64,000 bases of DNA. It comes from Pseudomonas quebecensis. Lineage in GTDB: Bacteria; Pseudomonadota; Gammaproteobacteria; Pseudomonadales; Pseudomonadaceae. The position numbers and the translations under genes are program-made. Below the pieces are notes generated by a model. That model was not told where the DNA came from and searched no databases. It saw only the letters and a program-made list of their open reading frames with translations. The stretch covers positions 2,418,001 to 2,482,000 of the forward strand of contig NZ_CP112866.1 of the NCBI RefSeq assembly GCF_026410085.1, in the 5' to 3' direction. Positions 53,950-63,339 of this stretch are shown here, piece after piece; positions within the stretch are counted from its first letter, which is position 1, and each line of letters starts with the position of its first letter.

Positions 53950-55308
53950 ATGGCCTACGATTTTGATCTGTATGTAATTGGCGCCGGTTCCGGCGGTGTT
54001 CGCGCAGCGCGTTTCGCCGCAGGCTTCGGCGCCAAGGTGGCCGTCGCGGAAAGCCGCTACCTGGGTGGCACCTGCGTGAACGTGGGCTGCGTGCCGAAAA
54101 AACTGTTGGTGTACGGCGCGCATTTTGCCGAGGATTTCGAGCAGGCCAGCGGTTTTGGCTGGTCCCTGGGCGAGGCGAATTTCGATTGGGCGACGCTGAT
54201 CGCCAATAAGGATCGCGAGATCAACCGCCTCAACGGCATCTATCGCAACCTGCTGGTCAACAGCGGCGTGACCCTGCACGAAGGGCATGCGCGCCTGGTG
54301 GATCCACATCAGGTGGAAATCAATGGCGAGCGTTTCACGGCCAGGCACATCCTGATCGCCACGGGCGGCTGGCCGCAGATTCCGGATATCCCCGGGCGCG
54401 AACATGCGATTGGCTCCAATGAAGCGTTTTTCCTCAAGGAGCTGCCAAAGCGCGTGCTGGTAGTTGGCGGCGGTTATATCGCCGTTGAGTTTGCCGGAAT
54501 CTTCCATGGACTGGGCGCGCAAACCCGCCTGTTGTACCGCGGTGATTTGTTCCTGCGTGGGTTTGACGGCTCGGTGCGCAAGCATTTGCAGGAGGAGCTG
54601 ACCAAGCGCGGTCTGGACCTGCAATTCAATGCCGACATCGAACGCATCGACAAGCAAGCCGATGGCAGTCTCAAAGCTACCCTCAAGGATGGTCGCGTGC
54701 TGGAAGCCGATTGCGTGTTTTACGCGACCGGTCGGCGCCCCATGCTGGATAACCTTGGGCTGGAGAACACCGGCGTCACCCTCGATGAGCGTGGCTTTGT
54801 GCAGGTCAATGATCAGTACGAGACCACCGAGCCTTCGATATTGGCCATCGGCGATGTGATCGGCCGCGTACAGCTGACGCCGGTCGCCCTGGCTGAAGGC
54901 ATGGCCGTGGCTCGGCGCCTGTTCAAGCCTGAGCAGTACCGCCCGGTGGACTACGCGATGATCCCGACCGCCGTGTTCAGCCTGCCGAATATCGGCACGG
55001 TGGGCCTCACGGAGGAGGAGGCGAAGAAGAGCGGCCACCAGGTCCAGGTGTTCGAAAGCCGTTTCCGTCCGATGAAGCTGACCCTGACCGACTGCCAGGA
55101 GAAAACCCTGATGAAGCTGGTGGTGGATGCCGACACCGATAAGGTGCTCGGCTGCCATATGGTCGGGCCGGATGCCGGCGAAATCGTCCAGGGCCTGGCG
55201 ATCGCGCTCAAGGCGGGCGCGACCAAACGGCATTTCGACGAAACCATCGGCGTGCATCCTACGGCGGCGGAAGAATTCGTCACCATGCGCACTCCCGTGG
55301 CCGACTGA
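53950..55308 (+). CDS. gor: Glutathione-disulfide reductase
   Basis: A 452-residue FAD enzyme. [20 protein letters not shown] binds [23 protein letters not shown] is the redox-active disulfide, [20 protein letters not shown] binds NADPH, and [14 protein letters not shown] holds the C-terminal catalytic His-Glu. Its TGA abuts the convergent gene with no gap. Confidence 0.95.
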   Translation: MAYDFDLYVIGAGSGGVRAARFAAGFGAKVAVAESRYLGGTCVNVGCVPKKLLVYGAHFAEDFEQASGFGWSLGEANFDWATLIANKDREINRLNGIYRNLLVNSGVTLHEGHARLVDPHQVEINGERFTARHILIATGGWPQIPDIPGREHAIGSNEAFFLKELPKRVLVVGGGYIAVEFAGIFHGLGAQTRLLYRGDLFLRGFDGSVRKHLQEELTKRGLDLQFNADIERIDKQADGSLKATLKDGRVLEADCVFYATGRRPMLDNLGLENTGVTLDERGFVQVNDQYETTEPSILAIGDVIGRVQLTPVALAEGMAVARRLFKPEQYRPVDYAMIPTAVFSLPNIGTVGLTEEEAKKSGHQVQVFESRFRPMKLTLTDCQEKTLMKLVVDADTDKVLGCHMVGPDAGEIVQGLAIALKAGATKRHFDETIGVHPTAAEEFVTMRTPVAD

Positions 55309-56316
55309 TCAGTCGGCTGGCTTGGCCTCTGGCGCCGTCGCAACGGCGGTAGCCAGACGCAAGGCTTCGATACTGGCCTGAGCCTTGATCAGGTCCAGTT
55401 CCAGGGCCTTGTTGGCTTGCTGGTATTCAGCCAATGCCTCCTGGCGTGACTGACTGTCCAGCAATGCCACGCGCAGGCGCTCCTCAAGCAAGGCGCGCTC
55501 GCTGTCGATACGATTAAGGCGTTCGTTGAGCTTGAGATGCTCGGCCTGGTCCTTGCGGGCGCTCTCCTGCAGGGCCGCCAGCTCTTTGAGCGTAACTCGA
55601 TGCTCGATGAGCAAGCGTTCGTTATCCCGATGCAATTGCGTGATCTCGTCCTGGCGAACCATGGCGCTCTGCTGGGCCTGGCGCAGTTCTGCCTGGATCT
55701 GCTGCAACTGACCCTCGTGCCGTCGCTGTTCCTGCTCGCGTTGTTCCTTGATAGCCGTGCGGTAGTGCTCAAGGGCATCCCGCGCGTGCGTGTGCTTGTC
55801 TTCCAATGAGCGGATCTGCTCGTCCTTGTCGTTGATGCGCAATTCGTAATCGCTGCATGCCTGGCTGAGCCCGGCGTTGCGGGTCTGCTCTGTCTGCAGG
55901 CTGGTGCTGGCGGTCTGCAGTGCCGCGCTTTCTTCGGCCAGAGCGGCGGCCTGAATATCGAACTGTTGCTGAAGTTGCTGGTGCGCGTCCTGCAGCGTTT
56001 GCAGTTGGGCGAGCAGGGCGGCCTTCTCTTGCTCAAATTGCGCCAATGCCAGGTCGATCGGCTCTTGAGCCTTGTCTTTAAGGCGTTGGGCCAGGCGCGC
56101 GACCAATTCGCTCAATTCATCGTCGATCGGTGCCGCAGTAATGCTGGCGCGGGTTTCGCTGTCGTCCAGCTCTTTCAGATACCGATGAATGGTGGTCTTG
56201 GAGCCGGTATTGCCCATTTCGATGCGTACCGCGTCGATGCTGGGATGTTCGCCACGGGCGATGATCGCCAGGCGTGCCGTCTGAACTACTGCTTTGTTAA
56301 TGCCGCCGCGTGCCAT
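55309..56316 (-). CDS. KfrA-like DNA-binding coiled-coil protein
   Basis: A 335-residue protein: N-terminal KfrA-type DNA-binding domain (residues 1-110: MARGGINKAVVQTARLAIIA, VRIEMGNTGSKTTIHRYLKE) and a long coiled coil from about 110 to 310 (Gln/Glu/Leu-rich heptads). KfrA proteins of plasmids autoregulate and help segregation. GGAG precedes ATG 56,316. The gene is divergent from a tyrosine recombinase, with a palindrome between them. Confidence 0.8.
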   Translation of the reverse strand: MARGGINKAVVQTARLAIIARGEHPSIDAVRIEMGNTGSKTTIHRYLKELDDSETRASITAAPIDDELSELVARLAQRLKDKAQEPIDLALAQFEQEKAALLAQLQTLQDAHQQLQQQFDIQAAALAEESAALQTASTSLQTEQTRNAGLSQACSDYELRINDKDEQIRSLEDKHTHARDALEHYRTAIKEQREQEQRRHEGQLQQIQAELRQAQQSAMVRQDEITQLHRDNERLLIEHRVTLKELAALQESARKDQAEHLKLNERLNRIDSERALLEERLRVALLDSQSRQEALAEYQQANKALELDLIKAQASIEALRLATAVATAPEAKPAD

Positions 56317-56348
56317 GGAGTCTCCGTCGATTTGATACTGTTTTACAT

Positions 56349-56366
56349 AGTATGTATTTACATACT
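56349..56366. promoter_or_regulatory. Palindrome upstream of the KfrA-like gene
   Basis: AGTATGTA-TT-TACATACT, a perfect 8-bp dyad 33-50 bp from the KfrA-like start, inside an AT-rich stretch with a further partial copy (ATACTGT / ACATAGTAT) next to it. It fits an autoregulatory operator or segregation site; binding is inferred. Confidence 0.55.
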
Positions 56367-56488
56367 GTATCACGTATGAAAACGCCGTTAAATTTGAGAT
56401 TCAACAGATGGGATATTGGCGTATTATCCCGTGTCATGCGCGTTTTAAGCGCCTGCCACCTCCGTTTACCGTACGAATAGGCCCGCCC

Positions 56489-57421
56489 ATGAGCGATCTG
56501 GATCGATACCTCACCGCCGCCACCCGCGATAACACGCGTCGCAGCTATCGCGCCGCGATCGAGCACTTCGAGGTTATCTGGGGCGGTTTCCTGCCGGCGA
56601 CCAGCGACAGCGTGGCGCGCTATCTGGTGGCGCATGCGGGCGTGCTGGCGGTCAACACGCTCAAACTGCGCCTGTCTGCATTGGCGCAATGGCACATCAG
56701 CCAGGGGTTTCCCGACCCGACCAAGGCGCCGGTGGTGCGCAAGGTGCTTAAAGGCATCCGCGCCGTGCACCCGGCGCGGGAAAAACAGGCCGAGCCGTTG
56801 CAGCTCCAGCATCTTGAGCAAGTGGTGGCCTTTCTTGAGCGCGACGCGCAAGAGGCAAATGCGGCTCAGGACCCCGCGCGCGTGCTGCGCGCCAAGCGCG
56901 ATACGGCCCTGATCCTGCTGGGTTTCTGGCGTGGCTTTCGCAGCGACGAACTGTGCCGTCTGCAGGTCGAGCATGTGCAGGCAACGCCTGGCGTCGGCAT
57001 CAGCCTGTATGTGCCGCGCAGCAAGAGTGACCGCGACAACCTCGGCAAGACCTATCACACGCCGGCATTGTTGCGCTTGTGCCCGGTGCAGGCCTACAGC
57101 GACTGGCTGAACGCCGCGGCGCTGGTGCGTGGGCCGGTGTTCCGCAGCATTGATCGCTGGGGCAACCTGGCAGAGACGGGTTTGCACGCCAATAGTGTCA
57201 TTCCGCTATTGCGCCAGGCGCTTGAGCGGGCCGGGATTGCCGCCGAGCACTACACCAGCCATTCGCTGCGCCGAGGCTTCGCCACCTGGGCCCATCGCAG
57301 CGGCTGGGATATGAAGTCGTTGATGAGTTACGTCGGCTGGAACGACATGAAATCCGCCATGCGCTATGTTGAAGCGACGCCCTTTCTGGGGATGACGCTG
57401 GCCAGCCAACCGTTGATTTGA
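56489..57421 (+). CDS. Tyrosine recombinase (integrase-like)
   Basis: A 310-residue recombinase: N-terminal core-binding domain (LDRYLTAATRDNTRRSYRAA) and catalytic domain with Arg in GFWRGFRSDELCRLQVEHVQ, His-x-x-Arg in TSHSLRRGFATWAHRSG, and the nucleophile Tyr in MKSAMRYVEATPF; the box between them reads VGWNDMK. No Shine-Dalgarno is seen before ATG 56,489. No phage genes are near, so it is not the integrase of the 0-16 kb element. The divergent KfrA-like gene suggests a linked pair of plasmid or element origin. Confidence 0.85.
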   Translation: MSDLDRYLTAATRDNTRRSYRAAIEHFEVIWGGFLPATSDSVARYLVAHAGVLAVNTLKLRLSALAQWHISQGFPDPTKAPVVRKVLKGIRAVHPAREKQAEPLQLQHLEQVVAFLERDAQEANAAQDPARVLRAKRDTALILLGFWRGFRSDELCRLQVEHVQATPGVGISLYVPRSKSDRDNLGKTYHTPALLRLCPVQAYSDWLNAAALVRGPVFRSIDRWGNLAETGLHANSVIPLLRQALERAGIAAEHYTSHSLRRGFATWAHRSGWDMKSLMSYVGWNDMKSAMRYVEATPFLGMTLASQPLI

Positions 57422-57448
57422 TTTTTCTTCTATATATACGGTTACCTG

Positions 57449-57485
57449 ATAGCGAAAACCAATCGTCAGCATCAGGTTTGCCAAT
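57449..57485 (+). promoter_or_regulatory. Candidate OxyR site upstream of ahpC
   Basis: ATAG-N7-CAAT-N7-ATCA-N7-CAAT has the 11-base spacing of the OxyR consensus (ATAG-N7-CTAT repeated), with a further CTAT at 57,493. It lies just upstream of a weak -10 (TAGGAT, 57,509) before the peroxide-inducible gene ahpC. Matches are partial, so this is inference. Confidence 0.4.
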
Positions 57486-57554
57486 GAGCCATCTATCAAC
57501 AGACTGGGTAGGATTCACCCCATCAACTTCTTAACCCCTGACGGAGAGTCAACG

Positions 57555-58118
57555 ATGCCTATCATCAACAGCCAAGTAAAACCGTTCAAAGCCACCGCGT
57601 TCAAAAACGGCAGCTTCGTAGATGTGACCGACGCTGACCTGAAAGGCAAGTGGTCGGTCGTGTTCTTCTACCCAGCCGACTTCACCTTCGTTTGCCCAAC
57701 CGAGCTGGAAGACCTCGCTGACAACTATGCCGAGTTCCAGAAACTGGGCGTCGAGATCTACAGCGTTTCCACCGACACCCACTTTGCCCACGCGGCCTGG
57801 CACAACACTTCGCCGGCCATCGGCAAAATCCAGTACACCATGATCGGCGACCCGACCCTGACCATCTCGCGCAACTTCGACGTGCTGATCGAAGAAGCCG
57901 GCCTGGCGGACCGCGGTACCTTCGTGATCAACCCGGAAGGTCAGATCAAAATCGTTGAGCTGAACGACGGCGGCGTTGGCCGTGACGCTTCCGAGCTGCT
58001 GCGCAAAATCAAGGCTGCTCAATACGTTGCCGCCCACCCGGGCGAAGTCTGCCCAGCCAAGTGGAAAGAAGGCGAGGCCACCCTGGCTCCGTCCCTGGAC
58101 CTGGTCGGCAAGATCTAA
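57555..58118 (+). CDS. ahpC: Alkyl hydroperoxide reductase, peroxiredoxin subunit
   Basis: A 187-residue typical 2-Cys peroxiredoxin: [20 protein letters not shown] holds the peroxidatic Cys and [15 protein letters not shown] the resolving Cys. It reduces peroxides and is recycled by AhpF, encoded 134 bp downstream after a terminator. Confidence 0.97.
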   Translation: MPIINSQVKPFKATAFKNGSFVDVTDADLKGKWSVVFFYPADFTFVCPTELEDLADNYAEFQKLGVEIYSVSTDTHFAHAAWHNTSPAIGKIQYTMIGDPTLTISRNFDVLIEEAGLADRGTFVINPEGQIKIVELNDGGVGRDASELLRKIKAAQYVAAHPGEVCPAKWKEGEATLAPSLDLVGKI

Positions 58119-58176
58119 GTCTGTGAAGCACCTGGGGCGGGTTTCCGCACCTGTGAAGTAAGCCGCAACCGCCCCT

Positions 58177-58214
58177 AAAAACGCCCGGGCGAGATTCGCT
58201 CGGGCGTTTTTTTT
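58177..58214 (+). terminator. Terminator between ahpC and ahpF
   Basis: AAAACGCCCGGGCGA pairs with TCGCTCGGGCGTTTT and is followed by more T residues. It would lower ahpF expression relative to ahpC, as is common for this pair. Confidence 0.85.
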
Positions 58215-58251
58215 CGACTGTAATAAACCGAATTAACAGGAAATCGCCCGT

Positions 58252-59817
58252 ATGTTGGACGCCAATCTTAAAGCTCAGTTGAAGTCATACCTGGAACGGG
58301 TCACCCAGCCGATCGAGATCGTCGCTTCCCTCGACGACGGTGCGAAATCCCAGGAAATGCTGGCTCTTTTGCAAGACGTCACCAGCCTCACCACGCTGAT
58401 CACGTTGAAAACCGATGGCGATGATGCGCGCAAGCCGTCATTTTCCATCAACCGCCCGGGTGCCGAAATCAGTCTGCGTTTCGCCGGCATCCCCATGGGC
58501 CATGAATTCACTTCGTTGGTGCTGGCCCTGCTGCAAGTCGGTGGCCACCCGTCGAAGGCCAGTGTTGAAGTGATTGAACAAATCCGTGCGCTGAAGGGCG
58601 AGTTCAGCTTCGAGACGTACTTCTCACTCTCCTGCCAGAACTGCCCGGACGTGGTCCAGGCGTTGAACCTGATGGCCGTGCTCAACCCCAACATCCGCCA
58701 CGTCGCCATCGACGGCGCATTGTTCCAGGCCGAAGTCGACGAACGTCAGATCATGGCGGTACCGAGCGTCTACCTCAATGGTGTGAACTTCGGCCAGGGC
58801 CGCATGGGCCTGGAAGAAATCCTCGCCAAGCTCGACACCAGCGGCGCCGAAAAAGCTGCCGAGAAAATCAGCGCCAAGGCCGCCTTTGATGTGCTGGTGG
58901 TCGGCGGAGGCCCGGCGGGCTCGTCGGCGGCCATCTACGCGGCACGTAAAGGTATCCGCACCGGTGTCGCCGCTGAGCGTTTCGGTGGCCAGGTGCTGGA
59001 CACGATGTCGATCGAGAACTTTATCTCGGTCCAGGAAACCGAAGGGCCGAAACTGGCCAGTGCCCTGGAAGCCCACGTGCGTCAGTACGACGTTGACATC
59101 ATGAACCTGCAGCGCGCCAGCAGCCTGGTTCCAGCAAAGAATCCCGGAGAGCTGCACGAAATCCGCTTCGAAAGTGGCGCCACGCTCAAGTCCAGAACGG
59201 TGATCCTCGCCACCGGCGCACGCTGGCGTGAAATGGGCGTGCCGGGCGAGCAGGAATACAAGGCCAAGGGCGTGTGCTTCTGCCCGCACTGCGACGGCCC
59301 GCTGTTCAAGGGCAAGCGCGTGGCGGTGATCGGCGGCGGCAACTCCGGTGTCGAAGCAGCCATCGACCTGGCGGGTATCGTCAGTCACGTGACGCTGCTT
59401 GAGTTCGACAGCAAGCTGCGCGCTGATGCGGTGCTGCAGCGCAAGTTGTACAGCCTGCCGAACGTGGAGGTGATCACCAGCGCATTGACCAGCGAAGTGA
59501 AGGGTGACGGTCAGAAAGTCACCGGCCTGGCGTACAAGGATCGCGACAGCGGTGCGTTCAAAACGCTCGACCTGGAAGGCATTTTCGTACAGATCGGCCT
59601 GCTGCCCAATACCGACTGGCTCAAGGGCACGGTGGAGCTGACGCCCCGTGGCGAGATCATCGTCGATGCCCGTGGTGAGACCTCGCTGCCCGGCGTGTTT
59701 GCCGCCGGCGATGTCACCACAGTGCCGTACAAGCAGATCGTGATCGCAGTGGGCGAGGGCGCCAAGGCTTCCCTGAGCGCGTTCGATCACCTGATCCGCA
59801 CATCCGCCCCGGCGTAA
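58252..59817 (+). CDS. ahpF: Alkyl hydroperoxide reductase, flavoprotein subunit
   Basis: A 521-residue protein: N-terminal double thioredoxin-like domain with the disulfide [17 protein letters not shown] (about residue 126), then a thioredoxin-reductase-like part with [37 protein letters not shown] (second disulfide CPHC) and [16 protein letters not shown]. Transfers electrons from NADH to AhpC. Confidence 0.97.
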   Translation: MLDANLKAQLKSYLERVTQPIEIVASLDDGAKSQEMLALLQDVTSLTTLITLKTDGDDARKPSFSINRPGAEISLRFAGIPMGHEFTSLVLALLQVGGHPSKASVEVIEQIRALKGEFSFETYFSLSCQNCPDVVQALNLMAVLNPNIRHVAIDGALFQAEVDERQIMAVPSVYLNGVNFGQGRMGLEEILAKLDTSGAEKAAEKISAKAAFDVLVVGGGPAGSSAAIYAARKGIRTGVAAERFGGQVLDTMSIENFISVQETEGPKLASALEAHVRQYDVDIMNLQRASSLVPAKNPGELHEIRFESGATLKSRTVILATGARWREMGVPGEQEYKAKGVCFCPHCDGPLFKGKRVAVIGGGNSGVEAAIDLAGIVSHVTLLEFDSKLRADAVLQRKLYSLPNVEVITSALTSEVKGDGQKVTGLAYKDRDSGAFKTLDLEGIFVQIGLLPNTDWLKGTVELTPRGEIIVDARGETSLPGVFAAGDVTTVPYKQIVIAVGEGAKASLSAFDHLIRTSAPA

Positions 59818-59835
59818 AACCGAGCACGCAAATGA

Positions 59836-59867
59836 AAAACCCCATGAGAGATCATGGGGTTTTTTTG
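59836..59867. terminator. Bidirectional terminator between ahpF and gloA
   Basis: AAACCCCATGA-GAGA-TCATGGGGTTT flanked by A and T runs; serves both convergent genes. Confidence 0.85.
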
Positions 59868-59868
59868 T

Positions 59869-60390
59869 TTACATCGGTGCTGGCTGAATGATCTCAACCC
59901 AGTAACCGTCCGGGTCCTTGATGAACGCCAGGCTTTTCATGCGGCCATCGGTCAGGCGCTTCTGGAAGTCGCAGCCCAGGGTTTCGAAGCGCTCGCAGGC
60001 AGCGACGATATCCGGCACCGAAATGCAGATATGACCAAAGCCGCGCGGGTCGGTGTTGCCGTTGTGGTAGGCGAAGGCAGGGTCGTTTTCGGTGCCGTGG
60101 TTGTGGGTCAGTTCCAGGATGCCGGGGATCGACTTCATCCACTGAGTACGCTCGGCGGCGTCTGCGGGGATCTGGGTTTTGTCCACCAGGGCCAGGAAGT
60201 AGAGGCTGAATTCGGCTTCCGGAAAATCGCGCTTTTCAACCAGCGAGAAGCCCAGAACGCGGGTGTAGAAATCCAGCGAACGAGTGATGTCTTTGACGCG
60301 CAGCATCGTGTGGTTGAACACGAAGTGCGTGGTGGCGGTGTCAGGTTGCGCGGTAACGCCGGGGACAGTGTTCAGTTCGTGCAGGCTCAT
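59869..60390 (-). CDS. gloA: Lactoylglutathione lyase (glyoxalase I)
   Basis: A 173-residue metalloenzyme detoxifying methylglyoxal. MLRVKDITRSLDFYTRVLGF (metal His in FNHTML), LELTHNHGTENDPAF, GFGHICISVPDI and YWVEIIQPAPM hold the metal ligands His-Glu-His-Glu. The length is that of the longer, usually zinc-dependent type. Start ATG 60,390 with GGAG upstream. Confidence 0.93.
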   Translation of the reverse strand: MSLHELNTVPGVTAQPDTATTHFVFNHTMLRVKDITRSLDFYTRVLGFSLVEKRDFPEAEFSLYFLALVDKTQIPADAAERTQWMKSIPGILELTHNHGTENDPAFAYHNGNTDPRGFGHICISVPDIVAACERFETLGCDFQKRLTDGRMKSLAFIKDPDGYWVEIIQPAPM

Positions 60391-60586
60391 GGGCCCTCCA
60401 GAAAAAAATGGGGCAAACGCGACTCCACTCGGGAGCGCTCCCTTGGCTTGCGGCAAGCATTCATGCAGCCGGGCCATGATACGCAAGGCCTGGCCGCCGC
60501 GCCAAATGAAAAAGCCCGGCGCGGGCCTTGCGACCAGCCGCTGGAGGGGCTCACACTTTGTGGCTCGACCTTTTGGTGTTTTCGCA

Positions 60587-61123
60587 ATGATCGACTGTCG
60601 TAAACCGCTATTGAGCGCTATGTGTGTGCTGCTGGCCAGCCCGTGGGCAGTGGCTGCTGAACCGGAAATCCATTGGCCCAGCGGCTGGCAGATCGAAGAG
60701 GTGGCCCCTGCGGCGGATACGCCCGCCCAGGCGCAGGCTGTGTCCCGGCAACGGGCGATCAAGAATGACGAGAATGGCAAGACCCTGATGGTTATGGAAT
60801 TGACTGGTACGCCCATTGAAGCGGGGCATAAAGTTAATCTTCAAGGGGTGTTGCTGGAGATGCGCAAATCTATCCAGAAAGACTTCGCCCAAGGTGGCTA
60901 TCAAAGTGTGTGCACCAAAATGCACCCTACGACATTAAGCCGTCTCGATGCGCTGGAAACTACTTGCGTGATTACCGAAAACGGCCGTCACGTGCTCTCG
61001 CAAACATTGATAGGCGCGGTGGATACCGATAAAGCGTATGTATTTTCATACGCCGGTCAGCCACAGGCCTATGACGAAAGCAAGAATGAAGTGGGCTCGG
61101 TGCGTAACAGCTTGAAACTTTAA
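60587..61123 (+). CDS. Exported DUF4946-like protein
   Basis: A 178-residue protein with signal peptide (LLSAMCVLLASPWAVAAEPE). The mature part IHWPSGWQIEEVAPAADTPA, SRQRAIKNDENGKTLMVMEL matches the Pseudomonas DUF4946 family as I recall it. Two cysteines (QSVCTK, ETTCVI) may be paired. Periplasmic, function unknown. The 196 bp before it carry only its promoter and the gloA leader. Confidence 0.7.
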   Translation: MIDCRKPLLSAMCVLLASPWAVAAEPEIHWPSGWQIEEVAPAADTPAQAQAVSRQRAIKNDENGKTLMVMELTGTPIEAGHKVNLQGVLLEMRKSIQKDFAQGGYQSVCTKMHPTTLSRLDALETTCVITENGRHVLSQTLIGAVDTDKAYVFSYAGQPQAYDESKNEVGSVRNSLKL

Positions 61124-61190
61124 GCCAGTGGCATCGAGCGATTCTGAACAAAATGAAATGTTATTTAAGTTCACTTTCGAACCTTGAATA

Positions 61191-61215
61191 AAAAGCCCCG
61201 CATGTGCGGGGCTTT
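61191..61215. terminator. Bidirectional terminator
   Basis: AAGCCCCGC-ATGT-GCGGGGCTT flanked by A and T residues between convergent genes. Confidence 0.85.
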
Positions 61216-61232
61216 ATGTGACTGGGTGCGGT

Positions 61233-61595
61233 TCACTTGCGCAGCCAGGACTCTACGGTTTGTGCGCCGTGCTCTTCCTTCCAGGCTTTGAGGCCACGGT
61301 GGTTGCCGCCCTTGGTTTCGATCAACTCGCCGGTGTGCGGGTTCTGATAGACCTTGACGACGCGTGCGCGGCGCTGCTTTGGCGCGCTGGCAACGCTGCT
61401 GGCCTTGCCTGGGTTAGGGTCCAGGATGGCAATAATGTCACGCAGGCCCTTGCCGTAGGTTTTCATCAGCCCCTGGAGTTTTTCTTCGAATTCGATTTCT
61501 TTCTTCAGGCTGGCATCGTTCTTCAAGGATTCCAGCTGGGCAAGCTGCTCTTGAAGGGCTCTTTCTGCTGCGCGAAATTCGGCGAGTTTGGACAA
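61233..61595 (-). CDS. MvaT/MvaU-family xenogeneic silencer with TTG start
   Basis: A 120-residue H-NS-like protein, MSKLAEFRAAERALQEQLAQ: N-terminal coiled-coil dimerisation part, a linker, and the C-terminal DNA-binding part VKVYQNPHTGELIETKGGNH-RGLKAWKEEHG with the RGN/KGGN-type AT-hook-like loop. GGAG seven bases upstream decides for TTG at 61,595; the in-frame ATG twelve codons earlier has no ribosome-binding site and adds residues foreign to the family. Such proteins silence AT-rich acquired DNA, for example the AT-rich cargo genes at 8-13 kb. Confidence 0.9.
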   Translation of the reverse strand: MSKLAEFRAAERALQEQLAQLESLKNDASLKKEIEFEEKLQGLMKTYGKGLRDIIAILDPNPGKASSVASAPKQRRARVVKVYQNPHTGELIETKGGNHRGLKAWKEEHGAQTVESWLRK

Positions 61596-61768
61596 AATCG
61601 GTACTCCAATAGTGTAGTTGGCTGATATCAACTGCTAACAAAGCTGCAAGCCAAGCGCTTTAAGGTGACTCTAAACGGGCAAGAAAAATTGTAGTAGTTA
61701 ATACGTCACGAGTAAATCACGTCTTTTGTCTCATTAACACTTTTTGAAGCTGCCTAGTGCGGGCCTAT

Positions 61769-63310
61769 TCAATCCTTGGCCAGGCTGTTAACGAATTCCT
61801 CACACGGTAGTGGCCGGCCAAATAGATAACCTTGAAGGAAGTCGACTCCTCGACTCGCGAGGTATTGGCACTGCTGCGCTGTTTCAACGCCCTCGGCGAC
61901 GATACCCAAGTCAAGCTTGCCGGACAATTCAATGATGCTGTCCAGGATATGCCCGGACAGCGCGTCGACGCCGATCATGGCGACAAAGCTCTGGTCGATC
62001 TTCAGGTAGTCCACATTGAAGTTGCGCAAATAACCCAGGCTTGAATGGCCGGTGCCGAAGTCGTCGATGGCGATCATCACGCCCAGCGCGTGGAGCGCCT
62101 CGAACAGGCGACGGGTGATCTCAGTGGGCTCGATCAACTCGCGCTCGGTCAGTTCCAGCACCAGCGTAACCTGCCCCGGGGCGAAGGCCGCGAGGAACTC
62201 GCGGCAGTCGTCTACCAGTTGCAGGTCCTGGCAGTGACGCGCGGTGATGTTTACGCCGATATGGAACCCCGGCGTGAAACGCGACGCGTGAGGCGCCAAC
62301 TCGGCGGCGGTCCGGCGGAGCAGGGCGCGGGTCATCGGCACGATCAGGCCGCAATCCTCAGCCAGCGGAATGAACAGGTCCGGGCGTACCAGGCCTTCCT
62401 TCGGATGCTTCCAGCGCATCAGCACTTCGCAACCGGCCCACGCGCGGGTGTCGCCGCGCACCACCGGTTGGTAGTAAGGGATGAACTCATTGGCGCCCAG
62501 TGCCCGTTGCAACTCATGGGTTGGCGACGAGGCGCGCTTTTGCAGCCAGTGCGCGAGCAGTGCCGCCAGCCCGCCAAAAAACACCAATAGGCTGAACAGG
62601 GCAGGGTAACGCGCCTGCATGTAACGCCACACCTCACCGTCCGGCATGCCGGCATCGACACTGTAGGCATAGCGCGTCGAAGCCAGGTGCTGATGGGCCA
62701 CCGCGAACGTCGGCGGCGGTGTCCGGCGCACCTGGCCATCGGCGTCGAGCCAGTGCGGGCCGACCTGCAGAATCAGTTGCGCATAGCGGCTGATCAGGCG
62801 CAGGGCATTGGTGAGGTGGTAGCCGTCAACCGAGGCGAACGCGGCCTTGTCCCCTTCAACCAGGCGATAAACCAGCAGCGCGGTGTCCGGGGTGACCGGG
62901 TTGCCGTCCATCAGCCACAGGCGCCCATCGACGTAATCATCCGGGTTGACCGGCGAGGTGTAATCGCCGCCGAACAGGGAACTGCAATAGATATTTTTCT
63001 GCCAGGACAACGTGGTGGCGCGTACAAATGGCCGGCGCGTCACCTGTTCGCGCAGCGCCAGTTGAGTGGCGCTGTCGCACGGCTGCCCGGCCAGCGGCAC
63101 CAGCGCCTGGGCGGCAAGCGCGGTGTTGTCGAGCATCAGGTCGAACTGGCGCACCGCCTCTTCGGCGGTCTGCGTCGTGCTTTGTTCCAGGGTACGTTCG
63201 GCCTGCCAATACAGGATGACGACCCCGAGCAGCACGGGCAGCAGGCCACACATGGCGCTGATCGAGAAGCGGGTAACGGGCTTTCGAGGGCCATTGACAC
63301 GAAGCGGCAT
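61769..63310 (-). CDS. CSS-motif EAL-domain c-di-GMP phosphodiesterase
   Basis: A 513-residue membrane protein: two transmembrane helices (about residues 18-35 and 235-255) around a periplasmic CSS domain (NIYCSSLFGGDY), then a cytoplasmic EAL domain (about 265-510). EAL motif appears as GCEVLMRWKHP (E-V-L), with NITARHC, LELTEREL, IDDFGTGHSSLGYL and EGVETAQQ all present, so it should be active. In this family the CSS cysteines sense periplasmic redox state via DsbA/DsbB. Confidence 0.9.
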   Translation of the reverse strand: MPLRVNGPRKPVTRFSISAMCGLLPVLLGVVILYWQAERTLEQSTTQTAEEAVRQFDLMLDNTALAAQALVPLAGQPCDSATQLALREQVTRRPFVRATTLSWQKNIYCSSLFGGDYTSPVNPDDYVDGRLWLMDGNPVTPDTALLVYRLVEGDKAAFASVDGYHLTNALRLISRYAQLILQVGPHWLDADGQVRRTPPPTFAVAHQHLASTRYAYSVDAGMPDGEVWRYMQARYPALFSLLVFFGGLAALLAHWLQKRASSPTHELQRALGANEFIPYYQPVVRGDTRAWAGCEVLMRWKHPKEGLVRPDLFIPLAEDCGLIVPMTRALLRRTAAELAPHASRFTPGFHIGVNITARHCQDLQLVDDCREFLAAFAPGQVTLVLELTERELIEPTEITRRLFEALHALGVMIAIDDFGTGHSSLGYLRNFNVDYLKIDQSFVAMIGVDALSGHILDSIIELSGKLDLGIVAEGVETAQQCQYLASRGVDFLQGYLFGRPLPCEEFVNSLAKD

Positions 63311-63339
63311 GGGTTCTGGGGCCTGTTGCGCAGCGGGGG

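Noticed and set aside
56489..57421. Tyrosine recombinase as the integrase of the 0-16 kb element
   Set aside because: It lies 40 kb away among chromosomal genes and pairs with a KfrA-like gene; the phage integrase is expected beside the intact tRNA-Cys left of the window.
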